From positions 186,001 to 250,000 of the forward strand of contig NZ_CP050451.1 in assembly GCF_014171595.1 (NCBI RefSeq): a stretch of DNA of 64,000 nt. Direction: 5' to 3'. The stretch comes from Massilia sp. Se16.2.3 (GTDB taxonomy: Bacteria; Pseudomonadota; Gammaproteobacteria; Burkholderiales; Burkholderiaceae_D). Each line of letters begins with the position of its first letter. The stretch's first letter is position 1. Below the pieces are notes generated by a model that worked only from the letters and a program-made list of their open reading frames with translations, did not search any database and was not told where the DNA came from. Shown piece after piece: positions 37,692 to 47,500 of this stretch. Both the position numbers and the translations under genes were made by a program.

Positions 37692-38611
37692 ATGAGCACA
37701 GTTGCAGCGAAAGCAATACCCGCTCGCGCCGCGATGGCTCGCGTGTCGGCCGCGAAATCTCCCGCAGCCGCACTTGCGCCCAGCGATCCTGTCGACGAGC
37801 TGATCAAGTCGATCCGCATTCCGCCGCGTCCGAGCCTGCTGGCCGACCTGCAGGCCGAGCTGGCATCAATCGATCCGTCGCCCGAGACCATCGGCCGCAT
37901 CGTCGCGCGCGACGTCGGCATGTCCGGGGCGCTGCTGAAACTGGCCAATTCCTCGCTGTACGGCGGCCGCCGCGCGAAGTCGATCGAACAGGCCATCCTC
38001 TTCCTCGGCATCAACCAGGTGGCGGCCCTGATGACCGGCCTGCTGGCGCGCCAGGCGATTCCGGCCGAGAGCCCGGCCCTGGCCAGCTTCTGGGACGTGT
38101 CGACGCGGCGCTCGCATGCGATGGTGTTCCTGTCGCGCCGCCTGCGCATCGGCGCGCCCGACATCGCCCACACCTTCGGCCTGTTCTGCGACACCGGCGT
38201 GCCGCTCTTGATGGGACGTTTCCCGGATTACGCCACCACCTTCCAGGACGCCGGCGCCGACACCCTGCGCCCATTCACGGCGATCGAGGACGAACGCCAC
38301 AGCACCAGCCACGCCGCCATCGGCGCCCTGCTGGCGCGCAACTGGGGCCTGTCGAGCGAGGTGACCTGGGCCATCCTGCACCACCACGACTACGCCGTGA
38401 TCGAGGACGAGCACACCGACGACCTGGTGCGCTCGCTGGTGGCGCTGTCGCTGCTGGCCGAGCGGGCGATCCGCCGCTACCGAGGGGCCATGCCGGTTCG
38501 CCCGAGTGGGACAAGGGCGGCGAACGCGCCCGCGCCTACCTCTCGCTGGACGAAGACGAAACGGCCGAGCTGCTCGACGAACTCGAAGAAGCCCTGCACG
38601 ACGACCAGTAA
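37692..38611 (+). CDS. HDOD-domain protein (frame broken once near the end as read)
   Basis: A protein of about 306 residues with an N-terminal disordered, Ala-rich stretch and an HDOD domain from about residue 35 (IRIPPRPSLLADLQAELASID, SGALLKLANSSLYGG, SIEQAILFLGINQVAALMTGL). The later SHAAIGALLARNWGLSSEVTWAILHHHD belongs to the same HD-like fold but lacks a clear metal His-Asp pair. HDOD proteins act in signalling, motility and stress without enzyme activity of their own. A lost base near 38481-38488 puts the last 40 residues (EWDKGGERARAYLSLDEDE to HDDQ) into another frame. The gene is monocistronic. Confidence 0.85.
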
Positions 38612-38694
38612 TTCGCGCACTGCGGCAGCACGCCGCTTTTGACAGCGCCGCGCGCGCAGCCGATACTGCCTGTATTGACAGTCGCGGAGGCGCC

Positions 38695-39884
38695 ATGCGA
38701 ACCCCGGTGCGAATCCTTTCCCTGATCCTGTGCGCCTGCCTGGCTGGCTGCGCCGGCACGATGACACGCCCTGCCGAGCCCTCGGCCCTGGCCGCGCTGC
38801 TCGACGACAGCGCCTTCCCGGCACCAGGCCGTCCTGCCGATGCCAGCGACCTGTTCACCCTGAGCCCGGCCATGAAAGCGCACCTGCGCAGCCATGCCTT
38901 CCAGGCGAAACTGCGCGAAAAAGGCGCGGCGCGCGGGCTGGTCAACGCCCTCTACACGAAAAGCGACCTGCAGCTCGACTACGATGCAACCGTCACCCAG
39001 ACCGCGGCCCAGACCTATGCCGCGCGCTCGGGCAACTGCCTGTCGCTGGTGATCATGACGGCTGCCTTCGCACGCGAACTGGGCATGAAGGTGCGCTTCC
39101 AGAGCGTGGAGGCCGAGGACACCTGGAGCCGCACGACTTCCCTGTATCTGGTCAGCGAGCACGTGAACATCAGCCTGGCGCCGGCGCAGCCGCTGTTCAA
39201 CACCTATGCGCCCGACAGCGAACTGACGATCGACTTCCTGGCCTCGCGCGACGCTTCCCGCCTGCGCACGCGCGAACTCGAGGAAGCCGACATCGTCGCG
39301 CTGTACATGAACAACCGCGCCGCCGAGGAAATGCTGCAGGGCCGCCATGCCCAGGCCTACTGGTGGGCCAGAGCCGCGCTGCTGGCGCGGCCGGGGCTGC
39401 TGCCGGCGTATAACACCTGGCCGTGATCTACCAGCGCAGCAGCCGCCCGCTGCAGGCCGAACGCGTCTACCGCGCCGCCCTCGAACGCGATCCCGACAGC
39501 CTGGTCGTAATGCAGAACCTGGCGCCGCTGCTCGCGGCGAACGGCAAGCCGGCCGAAGCGCAGCAGCTGAACGAACGCATCGCGCGCCTTTATCCGGCGC
39601 CGCCCTTCCACTACTTCAACCGGGGCATGGACGCCTACCGCGCCGGCGACTTCGCCCGCGCCCGTGCGCTGTTTGCGCGCGAGGTGGCACGCGCGCCCTA
39701 CAACGACGAATTCCATTTCTGGCTCGGACTGGCTCATATGCAGCTGGGCGAGATGGCGCCGGCGCGCAAGCAGCTGGCACTGGCGCGCGATACCAGCGTG
39801 CGTGCCGACTCGCGTACCCGCTACACGGCCAAGCTCGAGAAACTGCGCGGCCTCAGCGCCGCCAGCGGCCCAAGCGTGCACTGA
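38695..39884 (+). CDS. lipoprotein with transglutaminase-like and TPR domains (frame broken once as read)
   Basis: The protein has a lipoprotein signal (CLAGC near residue 19). A transglutaminase-like fold follows, with Cys in SGNCLSLVIMTAAFARELGM and downstream EHVNISL where a His would sit. The TPR part (VIYQRSSRPLQAERVYRAALERD; FNRGMDAYRAGDFARARALF; FWLGLAHMQLGEMAPARKQLAL) is in another frame. One C is missing just before CCTGG at 39416-39420; with it the joint reads YNTLAVIYQRS. Repaired length is 396 residues. It is anchored in the outer or inner membrane by its lipid; similar proteins may bind or modify envelope components. The ATG at 38695 follows CGGAGG. Confidence 0.85.
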
Positions 39885-39945
39885 GCCCATGCTGCGGCAA
39901 GACTGATTCCGGAAGTTGACAGCATCGCCAGTTGCGCGCACAATA

Positions 39946-39965
39946 AATTAACGAATTAGTTAATT
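39946..39965. promoter_or_regulatory. candidate ArsR operator
   Basis: AATTAACGAATTAGTTAATT is a perfect inverted repeat (AATTAAC/GTTAATT around GAATTA) in the AT-rich gap, 18 bases before the ArsR-family gene. Its position and form fit an autoregulatory ArsR/SmtB-type operator for the regulator and the desaturase after it. The assignment is inferred from position and symmetry. Confidence 0.6.
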
Positions 39966-39983
39966 ACGCAACTCACACCCATC

Positions 39984-40304
39984 ATGAGCATAGATAAAGT
40001 TTTCGATGCGCTGGCCTCGACCCCGCGCCGCAAGATCCTCGCCCTGCTGGGCAGCACCGAACTGACGACCAGCGAACTGGCCGAGCAGCTCGGCATCAGC
40101 ACGCCCGCGGTCTCGCGCCATCTGTCGGTGCTGGAGAACGCTGAACTGGTGTCGAGCGAGCGGCGCGGGCAATACGTGTATTACCGCCTGAATGCCGACC
40201 ACCTGGCCAACCATCTGTCCGGGTTTCTCTTCAACCTGTGCCCGACCGCCGCGCCGCTCAAGCGCAAGTCGGCCGACCTCGCAAAAAAACGCCAATCCAA
40301 CTGA
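39984..40304 (+). CDS. ArsR-family transcriptional regulator
   Basis: A 106-residue winged-helix regulator (DALASTPRRKILALLGSTELTTSELAEQLGISTPAVSRHLSVLENAELVSSERRGQYVYYRL). The recognition helix is STPAVSRHLSVLENA. The usual metal-binding CVC motif in the recognition helix is absent, so it probably does not sense arsenic or other soft metals through that site; its ligand is unknown. It lies 11 bases before a fatty acid desaturase gene, and a perfect palindrome overlies its promoter region. The pairing suggests control of membrane lipid desaturation. Confidence 0.92.
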   Translation: MSIDKVFDALASTPRRKILALLGSTELTTSELAEQLGISTPAVSRHLSVLENAELVSSERRGQYVYYRLNADHLANHLSGFLFNLCPTAAPLKRKSADLAKKRQSN

Positions 40305-40315
40305 GAGGACACAGC

Positions 40316-41383
40316 ATGCCGCAGCCAGGAAGCCGCCATCGCACGATCGCACCCCACGACGCTCACCAGGGCGACGTCATGACAGGCCGGGTAACCTGGT
40401 CGCCCCTGAAATCGATCTGGCTGGGATCGATGGCGACCGTCGCGCTTGTCGGCGGCACCCTCACCTTCAGCTGGAGCGCGCTGCTGCTGTTCGTCCTCGC
40501 TACAGGGACCGTCCTGCTGTTCGGCCATTCCCTCGGCAGCCACCGCAAACTGATCCACGACAGCTTCGATTGTCCGAAGTGGCTGGAATACCTGCTGGTC
40601 TACCTCGGCGTGCAGGTCGGGCTGTCCGGCCCACTTGGGCTGCTGCGCCAGCACGACCTGCGCGACTACGCCCAGCGCCAACCCGACTGCCATCCCTACC
40701 TGCGCCACGGCCGATCCCTGCTGGCCGACGGCTGGTGGCAGCTGTTCTGCGAGCTGCAGCTCGAACGCCCGCCCCGGATCGCCGTGCCGGGAGCGGTTGC
40801 GGGAGACCGCTTCTACCGCTTCCTCGAGCGCACCTGGATGCTGCAACAGCTGCCGCCGGCCCTGCTGCTGTATCTGGCGGGCGGCTGGGCCTTCGTGGTG
40901 TGGGGTGTCTGTGCGCGGATAACGGCGGGCGTCACCGGGCATTGGCTGATCGGCTACTTTGCGCACAATGCCGGCGGCATGCACCACGTGGTCGACGGCG
41001 CCGCGGTCCAGGGCCGCAATATCGGCTGGACTTCGCTGTTGACGATGGGAGAATCCTGGCACAACAACCACCACGCTTTCCCCGGTTCGGCGAAGCTGGG
41101 GCTGTTTGCGGGCGAATGGGATCCGGGCTGGTGGATGCTGCTCTGCCTGCGCAAGGCGGGCATCGTGACGCGGCTGACGCTGCCGAACGACCTGGGAACG
41201 CGGCCGGAGCTGCGTGCGCTCGATGGGAATGTGGGGGTTGAATCGATGCGGCAGGCGACGGGCTGGGCCGGGACCTGGTCCGCCGCCCGGGCGATCATTG
41301 CGTCGCAGCCTGCGCTGCGCCTGCAGGCGCCGGGGCGCATATCGCACCGGGGCGTCTTGCACGCTGGTGCGGGCCGCGGGTAG
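40316..41383 (+). CDS. fatty acid (acyl-CoA) desaturase
   Basis: A 355-residue integral membrane di-iron desaturase. The histidine boxes are HSLGSHRKLIH (near residue 70), a central HDLRDYAQ region replacing the usual HRxHH box, and HNNHHAFP (near 245), with HWLIGYFAHNAGGMHH between membrane helices. It inserts a double bond into acyl chains using O2 and an electron donor. I use the ATG at 40316 after GAGAGGACACAGC. The last 40 residues (after LRALDGNVGVESM) look atypical and may be out of frame. It probably forms an operon with the ArsR regulator just upstream. About 210 bases after it hold no gene I can support. Confidence 0.85.
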   Translation: MPQPGSRHRTIAPHDAHQGDVMTGRVTWSPLKSIWLGSMATVALVGGTLTFSWSALLLFVLATGTVLLFGHSLGSHRKLIHDSFDCPKWLEYLLVYLGVQVGLSGPLGLLRQHDLRDYAQRQPDCHPYLRHGRSLLADGWWQLFCELQLERPPRIAVPGAVAGDRFYRFLERTWMLQQLPPALLLYLAGGWAFVVWGVCARITAGVTGHWLIGYFAHNAGGMHHVVDGAAVQGRNIGWTSLLTMGESWHNNHHAFPGSAKLGLFAGEWDPGWWMLLCLRKAGIVTRLTLPNDLGTRPELRALDGNVGVESMRQATGWAGTWSAARAIIASQPALRLQAPGRISHRGVLHAGAGRG

Positions 41384-41595
41384 CGTGCCGCCCTGGCGCT
41401 GCGGCCAGGCTGGAACTGCTTGTCGACACGACCGTCGTACGCGGCCTGCCGGCATTCTTGTTGGGACTTGCTGCGCGCGGCCGCTAGATGTCGGCAGCTG
41501 CACTGGTGTTGCTGGCGCCGGCGATCGCGCTGGAAAACCTGCGCGCATCGCTCGGGGCCGCGGAGCCGCTTTAAGGGCGTCCGCTCATCGCCGTA

Positions 41596-41865
41596 TTAAC
41601 GGCGACGCTGGAAGCCGCCGGTACGTGCCGGTGGCGCGCCACGCGTCTCGATATGACGGAACACGATACGGCCCTTGTTCAGGTCATACGGCGACAGTTC
41701 GAGCGTGACCTTGTCGCCGGCCAGGATGCGAATATGGTTCTTCTTCATCCGGCCCGAGGTGTAGGCGATCAGCTTGTGGCCGTTGTCGAGGTCGACGCGG
41801 AAACGCAGTTCCGGCAGCACTTCGGTGACTTGGCCATTCATTTCGATCAGTTCTTCTTTTGCCAT
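41596..41865 (-). CDS. infA: translation initiation factor IF-1, second type (InfA2)
   Basis: IF-1 binds the 30S A site during initiation. The OB-fold is intact ([71 protein letters not shown]). At 89 residues it is longer than the 72-residue housekeeping form because of the tail [17 protein letters not shown]. Betaproteobacteria often have such a second IF-1 outside the ribosomal operon. The ATG at 41865 follows AAGGAAGAAG. No ribosomal genes are nearby. Cold or stress response is a plausible but unproven role. Confidence 0.95.
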   Translation of the reverse strand: MAKEELIEMNGQVTEVLPELRFRVDLDNGHKLIAYTSGRMKKNHIRILAGDKVTLELSPYDLNKGRIVFRHIETRGAPPARTGGFQRRR

Positions 41866-42058
41866 GTTCTTCTTCCTTTGGTGTGATGCCGCGAGCCGGC
41901 AAATAGCAATGCCGCCATGACGAATGCTGTCGGTAGCCAGTGTTCGCGGGGACTGGACCGGAGTGAGAGTGAATGGGCCGCTGTGGAAGCGGACAGTGAC
42001 GGCGGCGGCTTCGATCCGGGACTGCAGCCGGACGCCGACCTGCGCGGGGAGAAAAAAA

Positions 42059-42077
42059 AGCCCGCTTGCTGCGGGCT
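42059..42077 (-). terminator. intrinsic terminator on the minus strand
   Basis: A seven-base-pair stem AGCCCGC/GCGGGCT with loop TTGCT is followed on the minus strand by eight T (A run at 42052-42059). It lies about 310 bases after the DNA glycosylase stop, so it may instead end an unrecognised short transcript from 42080-42384. Confidence 0.75.
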
Positions 42078-42120
42078 TCGTTTCAATGGTTGCCAATACT
42101 TTGTATCGCTGTTCCAGCCG

Positions 42121-42174
42121 ATGCTATCTGCAAGGTGCGGAACTCAGGATGCCCATGCTATCTGCGTGGTGCGG
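42121..42174 (+). repeat. 20-base direct repeat
   Basis: ATGCTATCTGCAAGGTGCGG (42121-42140) recurs at 42155-42174 with two changed bases, 34 bases apart. The purpose is unknown; it may reflect a small duplication or paired binding sites. Confidence 0.6.
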
Positions 42175-42384
42175 CCAATCGTGTAAGTCGATCAAGGTAT
42201 CTTGAATCAATCCCGCCTGGCTGGTCGCTTGCGACCTTACACATGTCGCGCTGCGGGCTCCTGCGGGATGTCGTCGAGGCCTTCAAGACCTCTTCGACTG
42301 AACACAGTGTAACACGGCTGGCGAAAGCGCGTACGGACGAGCGCAGATTTGCCTGTCACCAACAACACTCGGCATCGCGCACGT

Positions 42385-42936
42385 TCAATCCTCGCGCTGG
42401 CGGAACAGGTCGTCGAAGCCGAGCTGGCGCGGTGGGCTGCTCTCTTCCTGCGGCATCAGTTGGCGCCACATGCCGAGTTTCTCCTCGAAGCTCATCGCCA
42501 TGTGCGCCGGAGAACTGGATGGCAGCACTACGGTCCTGTAACCCTGCGCGGCAAACTGCGGCGCGAACTTGCCCGAAGCCTGGCCGTTAAAGCCAACCGT
42601 TTCCAGCGCCGGGCACAGATGGCGCAGGCGCTCGAAATCGTTGGCGGCGGGATTGCGGATGGCGGAATCGAGACTGCCCTCGCGCTCGCAGGCGCCGAGC
42701 ACGTCCCACAGGCCGATGCGGTGCGCCAGCAGGCGCGGCAGGCGCTCGGCATACGGCAGGCCGTACAAGTCTTCGTCGACGAGCGCGCCGACCAGCTTCC
42801 AGAACTGATTGCGCGGGTGGGCGTAATACTGGGCTTGCGCCAGCGAGGTGGCGCCGGGGAAGCTGCCGAGGATGAGGATGCGGGTGTCGGGCGCCAGGAT
42901 CGGGGCCAGGCCAGTCAGCGTGGAGTCGTTCGTCAT
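42385..42936 (-). CDS. DNA glycosylase of the uracil-DNA glycosylase fold (deoxyinosine/HDG type)
   Basis: A 183-residue base-excision repair enzyme. The signature LILGSFPGATSLAQAQYYAHPRNQFW (residues 21-46) is that of UDG family 6 (hypoxanthine-DNA glycosylase) and related Mug-like enzymes; GFNGQASGKFA lies in the middle and VVLPSSSPAHMAM at the second active-site loop. It should remove deaminated bases such as hypoxanthine. No Fe-S ligands are present, so it is not a family 4 or 5 enzyme. Exact substrate preference is inferred. Confidence 0.88.
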   Translation of the reverse strand: MTNDSTLTGLAPILAPDTRILILGSFPGATSLAQAQYYAHPRNQFWKLVGALVDEDLYGLPYAERLPRLLAHRIGLWDVLGACEREGSLDSAIRNPAANDFERLRHLCPALETVGFNGQASGKFAPQFAAQGYRTVVLPSSSPAHMAMSFEEKLGMWRQLMPQEESSPPRQLGFDDLFRQRED

Positions 42937-43054
42937 GCGGCCATTCTAGCGGGCGCGGAGAAAGCGCGGCTGCACGAAAAAAGCGCGGTCCGCCGGCGAG
43001 CGGGCCGCGCAAGGAGATTGATGAGAACAATACAGGTCGATTCTTAACGCCAGC

Positions 43055-44544
43055 TTATCTGCGTGCCTGCGCATCTTCCCGCGCCGGCGCATCCCAGCCG
43101 CCGCCCAGCGCGCGGATCAGCGCCACCGTAGTCACGGCGCGGTTGCCGCGCAACTGCACTGCGCTGCGCTCGGCGGCCGCCAGGTTGCGCTGGGCGTCGA
43201 GCAGGTCGAGGTAGCTGGAACGGCCGGCGTCGTAGAGCTTGCGCGCCAGCTCGGCCGAGCGGCGGGCCGACGCCACCGCCTCGTCCAGCTGCGCGCCCTG
43301 TTCGGCCAGGATGCGCAGGCCGGCCAGGTTGTCCTCGACTTCGGCAAAGGCGCCGAGCACGCGTTCGCGATACGACCCCACCGCTTCTTCCAGCCCCGCT
43401 TCGCTGCGCGCGACGTTCGCCGCATTGCGTCCGCCGTCAATCACGGGCAGCGACAGCAGCGCGCCCAGTACCCCAGAGCGGCTGCTCCACTTGAATACTT
43501 CGGCCACCGTGCCGCCCACGCCGCCGCCGGACGCAGTGATGTCCAGCGCCGGGAACATGGCCGAGCGCGCGACGCCGACGCGGGCGTTCGCCGCCTGCAT
43601 GCCGCGCTGGGCAGCCGCGATGTCGGGGCGGCGTTCGAGCAGGGTCGATGGCAGACCCGCGGGAACGACGGGCAACTGCAGGGCGTCCGGCAGCGGGCTG
43701 GCCGCGGCCGTGAAGTGCGCCGCTGGGCGGCCCAGCAGCGTTGCCAGCGCGTGTTCCGCCGTGCTGCGCTGGCGCTGCAGACCGATCGCTTCGGCGCGCG
43801 TCGTCGCCAGTTCGGTCCTGGCGCGCGTCAGGTCGAATTCGCCGATGTCGCCGAGGTCGAAGCGGCGCTGGTTCACCCCACGCTTTCTGCGCGCAGGCGC
43901 ACCGCCCGGTTCACGGTCTCGAGTTCGGCGTCCAGCGCCCGCAGCCGCAGCCAGGTTTGCGCCACGTCCGCCTGCAGCGACAGCAGCACCGAACGGTAGC
44001 TGGCTTCGACCGCGCCCGCATCCTGGCGCGCGGCCTCGACATTCGCCGCCACGCGGCCGAACAAATCGACCTCGTAGCTGGCGCTCAGGCTGGCCGTGTA
44101 GGTGTTCTGCGGCGGCACCGGCGTGCCCTGCGCCAGGCCAGCCTCGAGCGGCGACGGCCGTCCGCGCTGGGCAGCGACGCCGAGCCCCACCTGCGGCATG
44201 CGGTCGGCCTGGGCGATACCGGCGATCGCCCTCGCCTGCTTCACCCGCGCCGCCGCCACCGCCAGGCTGGCGTTGTTGCGGGTCGCTTCCCCCATCAACT
44301 CGTTCAAGGCCGGGTCCTGGAAAGCGAGCCACCATTCGCCGCGCGCTTGCGCTTCGCTTGGCTGCGCCAGCTTCCAGCGGCTGCCGTCCGCCAGCGTCTG
44401 CACGCTGCCTGGCGCTTCCTTGAACGCGACCGGCACGTCCATCTGTGGCTGCTTGAAATCAGGCGCCGCGCAGGCCGACAGCACGGCGGCGACCAGCGGC
44501 GCCAGCAGGAACGGCGCCATGCCGCGTAAGCTCAATCTATTCAT
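43055..44544 (-). CDS. RND efflux outer-membrane factor, NodT/OprM type (frame broken once as read)
   Basis: The outer-membrane channel of a tripartite pump. The first frame has a lipoprotein signal (lipobox LSAC) and the first repeat of the TolC fold (WWLAFQDPALNELMGEATRNNASLAVAAARV; YTASLSASYEVDLFGRVAANVEAAR). It stops at ESVG. Restoring one base at 43875-43879 (GGGGCTGAAC) gives ESVGLNQRRFDLGDIGEFDLTRARTELATTRAE and the second repeat (ERRPDIAAAQRGMQAANARVGVARSAMFP), ending at 43055, about 496 residues. The start overlaps the RND gene by four bases. Lipid-anchored beta-barrel trimer by family. Confidence 0.9.
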
Positions 44545-47500
44545 GGTGCGACTCCTTCAGGTGCGACGACCATTGGATGGCGTACGACCGGTTTTTCGAA
44601 ACGCTTCGCGAACGTGCGCAGCAGGACATAGAACAGCGGCGTCAGGAAGAGGCCAAAGAAGGTCACGCCCAGCATCCCGGCAAACACGGCGACACCCATC
44701 GCATGGCGCATCTCGGCACCGGCGCCACTGGAGAACACCAGCGGCAGCACACCCATGATGAAAGCGATCGAGGTCATCAGGATCGGACGCAGGCGCAACC
44801 TGGCCGCTTCCAGTGCCGCGTCGACGACGCTGCGGCCATGGTGCTCCAGTTCGCGGGCAAATTCGACGATCAGGATCGCGTTCTTCGAGGCCAGTCCCAC
44901 CAGTACGAACAGCGCGATCTGGGTGAACACGTTGTTGTCGCCGCCGGTGAGTTTCACACCCAGAAGCGCGCACAGGATCGACATCGGCACGATCAGGATC
45001 ACGGCCAGCGGCAGGGTCCAGCTTTCGTACTGGGCGGCCAGCACCAGGAAGACCAGCAGCACGCACAGCGGGAAGACATAGACCATCGTGTTCCCCGACA
45101 GGATGTCCTGGTAAGTCAGGTCGGTCCATTCATGGGTGATCCCTTTCGGCAGCGTCTCCTTGGCGATCTGCTCCATGATGGCCTGCGCCTGGCCCGACGA
45201 CACGCCCGCTGCCGGGCCGCCGTTCATGTCGGCCGACACATAGGCGTTATAGCGCTGCACGCGGTCCGGGCCATAGCTGTCCTTCACCTGCATCAGGGAC
45301 GACAGCGGGATCATCTCGCCTTTGATGCTGCGCACCTTCAGCTGGGCGATCTGCTCCGGCTGCGAGCGGAAGGGGGCGTCCGCCTGCACGCGCACCTGGT
45401 AAGTCCTGCCGAACTGATTGAAGTCGTTCACGTACAGCGAACCGAGGTTCACCTGCAAGGTCTGGTAGATGGTCTGCAGCGGCACGCCGAGCTGCTTGGC
45501 TTTGACCCGGTCGACGTCCGCGAACAGCTGCGGCACGTTGATCTGGTAGCTGGAGAACACGCCCTGCAGGCGCGGGTCTGCCCAGGCTTTCATCTGCATC
45601 GCCTGCGCCGCCTTGTACAGCGCGTCGTAGCCGAGATTACCCCGGTCTTCCAGCATCATCTTGAAGCCGCCGGTGGTGCCCAGGCCATTCACGGGCGGTG
45701 GCGGCAGCACCATGACGAAGGCGTCTTCGACCGCGCCCATGCGCTTGTTGATCTCCGCGGCGATGGCCTCGGCCGAGTGCTCCTTGCCTTTGCGTTCGTG
45801 GAAGGGCTTCAGGGTGGTGAACACGATGCCGGCGTTCGGCGCATTCGTAAAACCGTTGATCGACAGGCCAGGGAAAGCCACCGACGATTCCACACCCGGG
45901 ATTTCGGCGGCAATCGCCGACATCTTGCGGATCACGGCATCGGTGCGGTCGAGCGAGGCGGCGTCCGGCAGCTGGGCAAAGCCGATCAGATAGGCTTTAT
46001 CTTGCTGCGGCACGAAGCCAGGCGGCACCACCTTGAACATGAAGGCGGCGCCCACGCCCAGCAGCGCATACACGGCCAGGGCCACGGTCTTGCGGCGCAG
46101 GACGGTTTTGACGCCGCCTTCGTAGCGGTGCGAGGCGCGTCCGAAGAAGCGGTTGAAACCGGCGAAGAAGCGGCCGAACAGGCGGTCGATGACACGGGTC
46201 AGCCGGTCTTTCGGTGCATCATGCGCCTGCAGCAGCGCGCTTGATAAGGCCGGGGCGAGCGTGAGCGAAGCGAAGGCCGAGATCACGGTGGAGATCGCAA
46301 TCGTCAGCGCGAACTGGCGGTAGAACTGGCCGGTCAGGCCCGATACGAAAGCGATCGGCACGAACACGGCGCACAGCACCAGGGCAATCGCGATGATCGG
46401 ACCGCTGACTTCCTTCATGGCCTGGATGGTCGCGTCGTGCGGGGTCAAGCCATTCGTGATGTTGCGCTCGACGTTCTCGACCACGACGATGGCGTCGTCG
46501 ACCACGATACCGATCGCCAGCACCAGCCCGAACAGCGACAGCGTATTGATCGAGAAGCCGAACATCAGCATCACGGCGAAGGTGCCCACCACCGACACCG
46601 GCACGGCCAGCAGCGGAATGAGCGAGGCGCGCCAGCTTTGCAGGAACACGATCACGACGAGGGCGACCAGGATGATGGCCTCGAACAGGGTGTGGATGAC
46701 GGAGTCGATCGACTCGCGCACGAATTGGGTCGGGTCGTACACAATGCTGTATTCGACACCTTCCGGAAACTCCCTGGACAATTCCTCCATGGTGGCACGC
46801 ACGTCCGTCGAGAGCTGCAGCGCGTTCGCGTTCGGCGCCTCGAAGATGGGAATGGCGACGGCCGATTTGTTGTTCAGGAGCGAGCGCAGCGAATAGGAAT
46901 TCGATCCCATCTCGAGGCGCGCTACGTCCTTGAGAAAAGTAGTGGCGCCATCCTCGCCCGTTTTCACGATGATGTTGCCGAACTCCTCGACACTGGATAA
47001 TCGCCCTTGCGTGTTGACGGTCAGCTGGAACTCGGCGCCCTTGCTCGGCCCCTGGCCGACGACGCCGGCCGCCACCTGCACGTTCTGCTCGCGAATCGCA
47101 TCGACGACGTCGCCTGCCGTCAGGCCGCGCGCCGCCACCTTCTGCGGATCGAGCCAGACGCGCATCGCATAGTCGCCCGAGCCGAACAGCTGCACTTCGC
47201 CCATGCCGTGGATGCGCGCCAGGCGGTCCTTGACGTTCAGGGTCGCGTAGTTGCGCAGGTAGAGGTCGTCGTAGCGGCCGTCCGGGGAATTCAGGTGCAC
47301 CACCATCGTCAGGTTGGGCGAGCTTTTCACGGTGGTGACGCCGATCTGGCGCACTTCCTCGGGCAGGCGCGGCAGCGCGCGCTGGACGCGGTTCTGCACC
47401 TGCGTCTCGGCCTGCTCGATATCGGTGCCGATGGCGAAGGTCAGCGTCAGCATCAGGGCGCCGTCGGAGGTGTTTTGCGAGGACATGTAGAGCATGTTCT

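Larger units (their letters stand above)
41866..42384. other. intergenic region, about 520 bases
   Basis: This region lies upstream of infA2 and downstream of the DNA glycosylase gene, both on the minus strand. It contains a minus-strand terminator hairpin (42059-42077) and a near-perfect 20-base direct repeat (42121 and 42155). I recognise no gene, tRNA or known RNA in it. The infA2 promoter should lie between the terminator and 41866. Confidence 0.5.

Noticed and set aside
41384..41595. Possible short gene between the desaturase and infA2 (ATG at 41489)
   Set aside because: Only 28 codons, no convincing ribosome-binding site and no recognisable features; more likely non-coding or an out-of-frame remnant.
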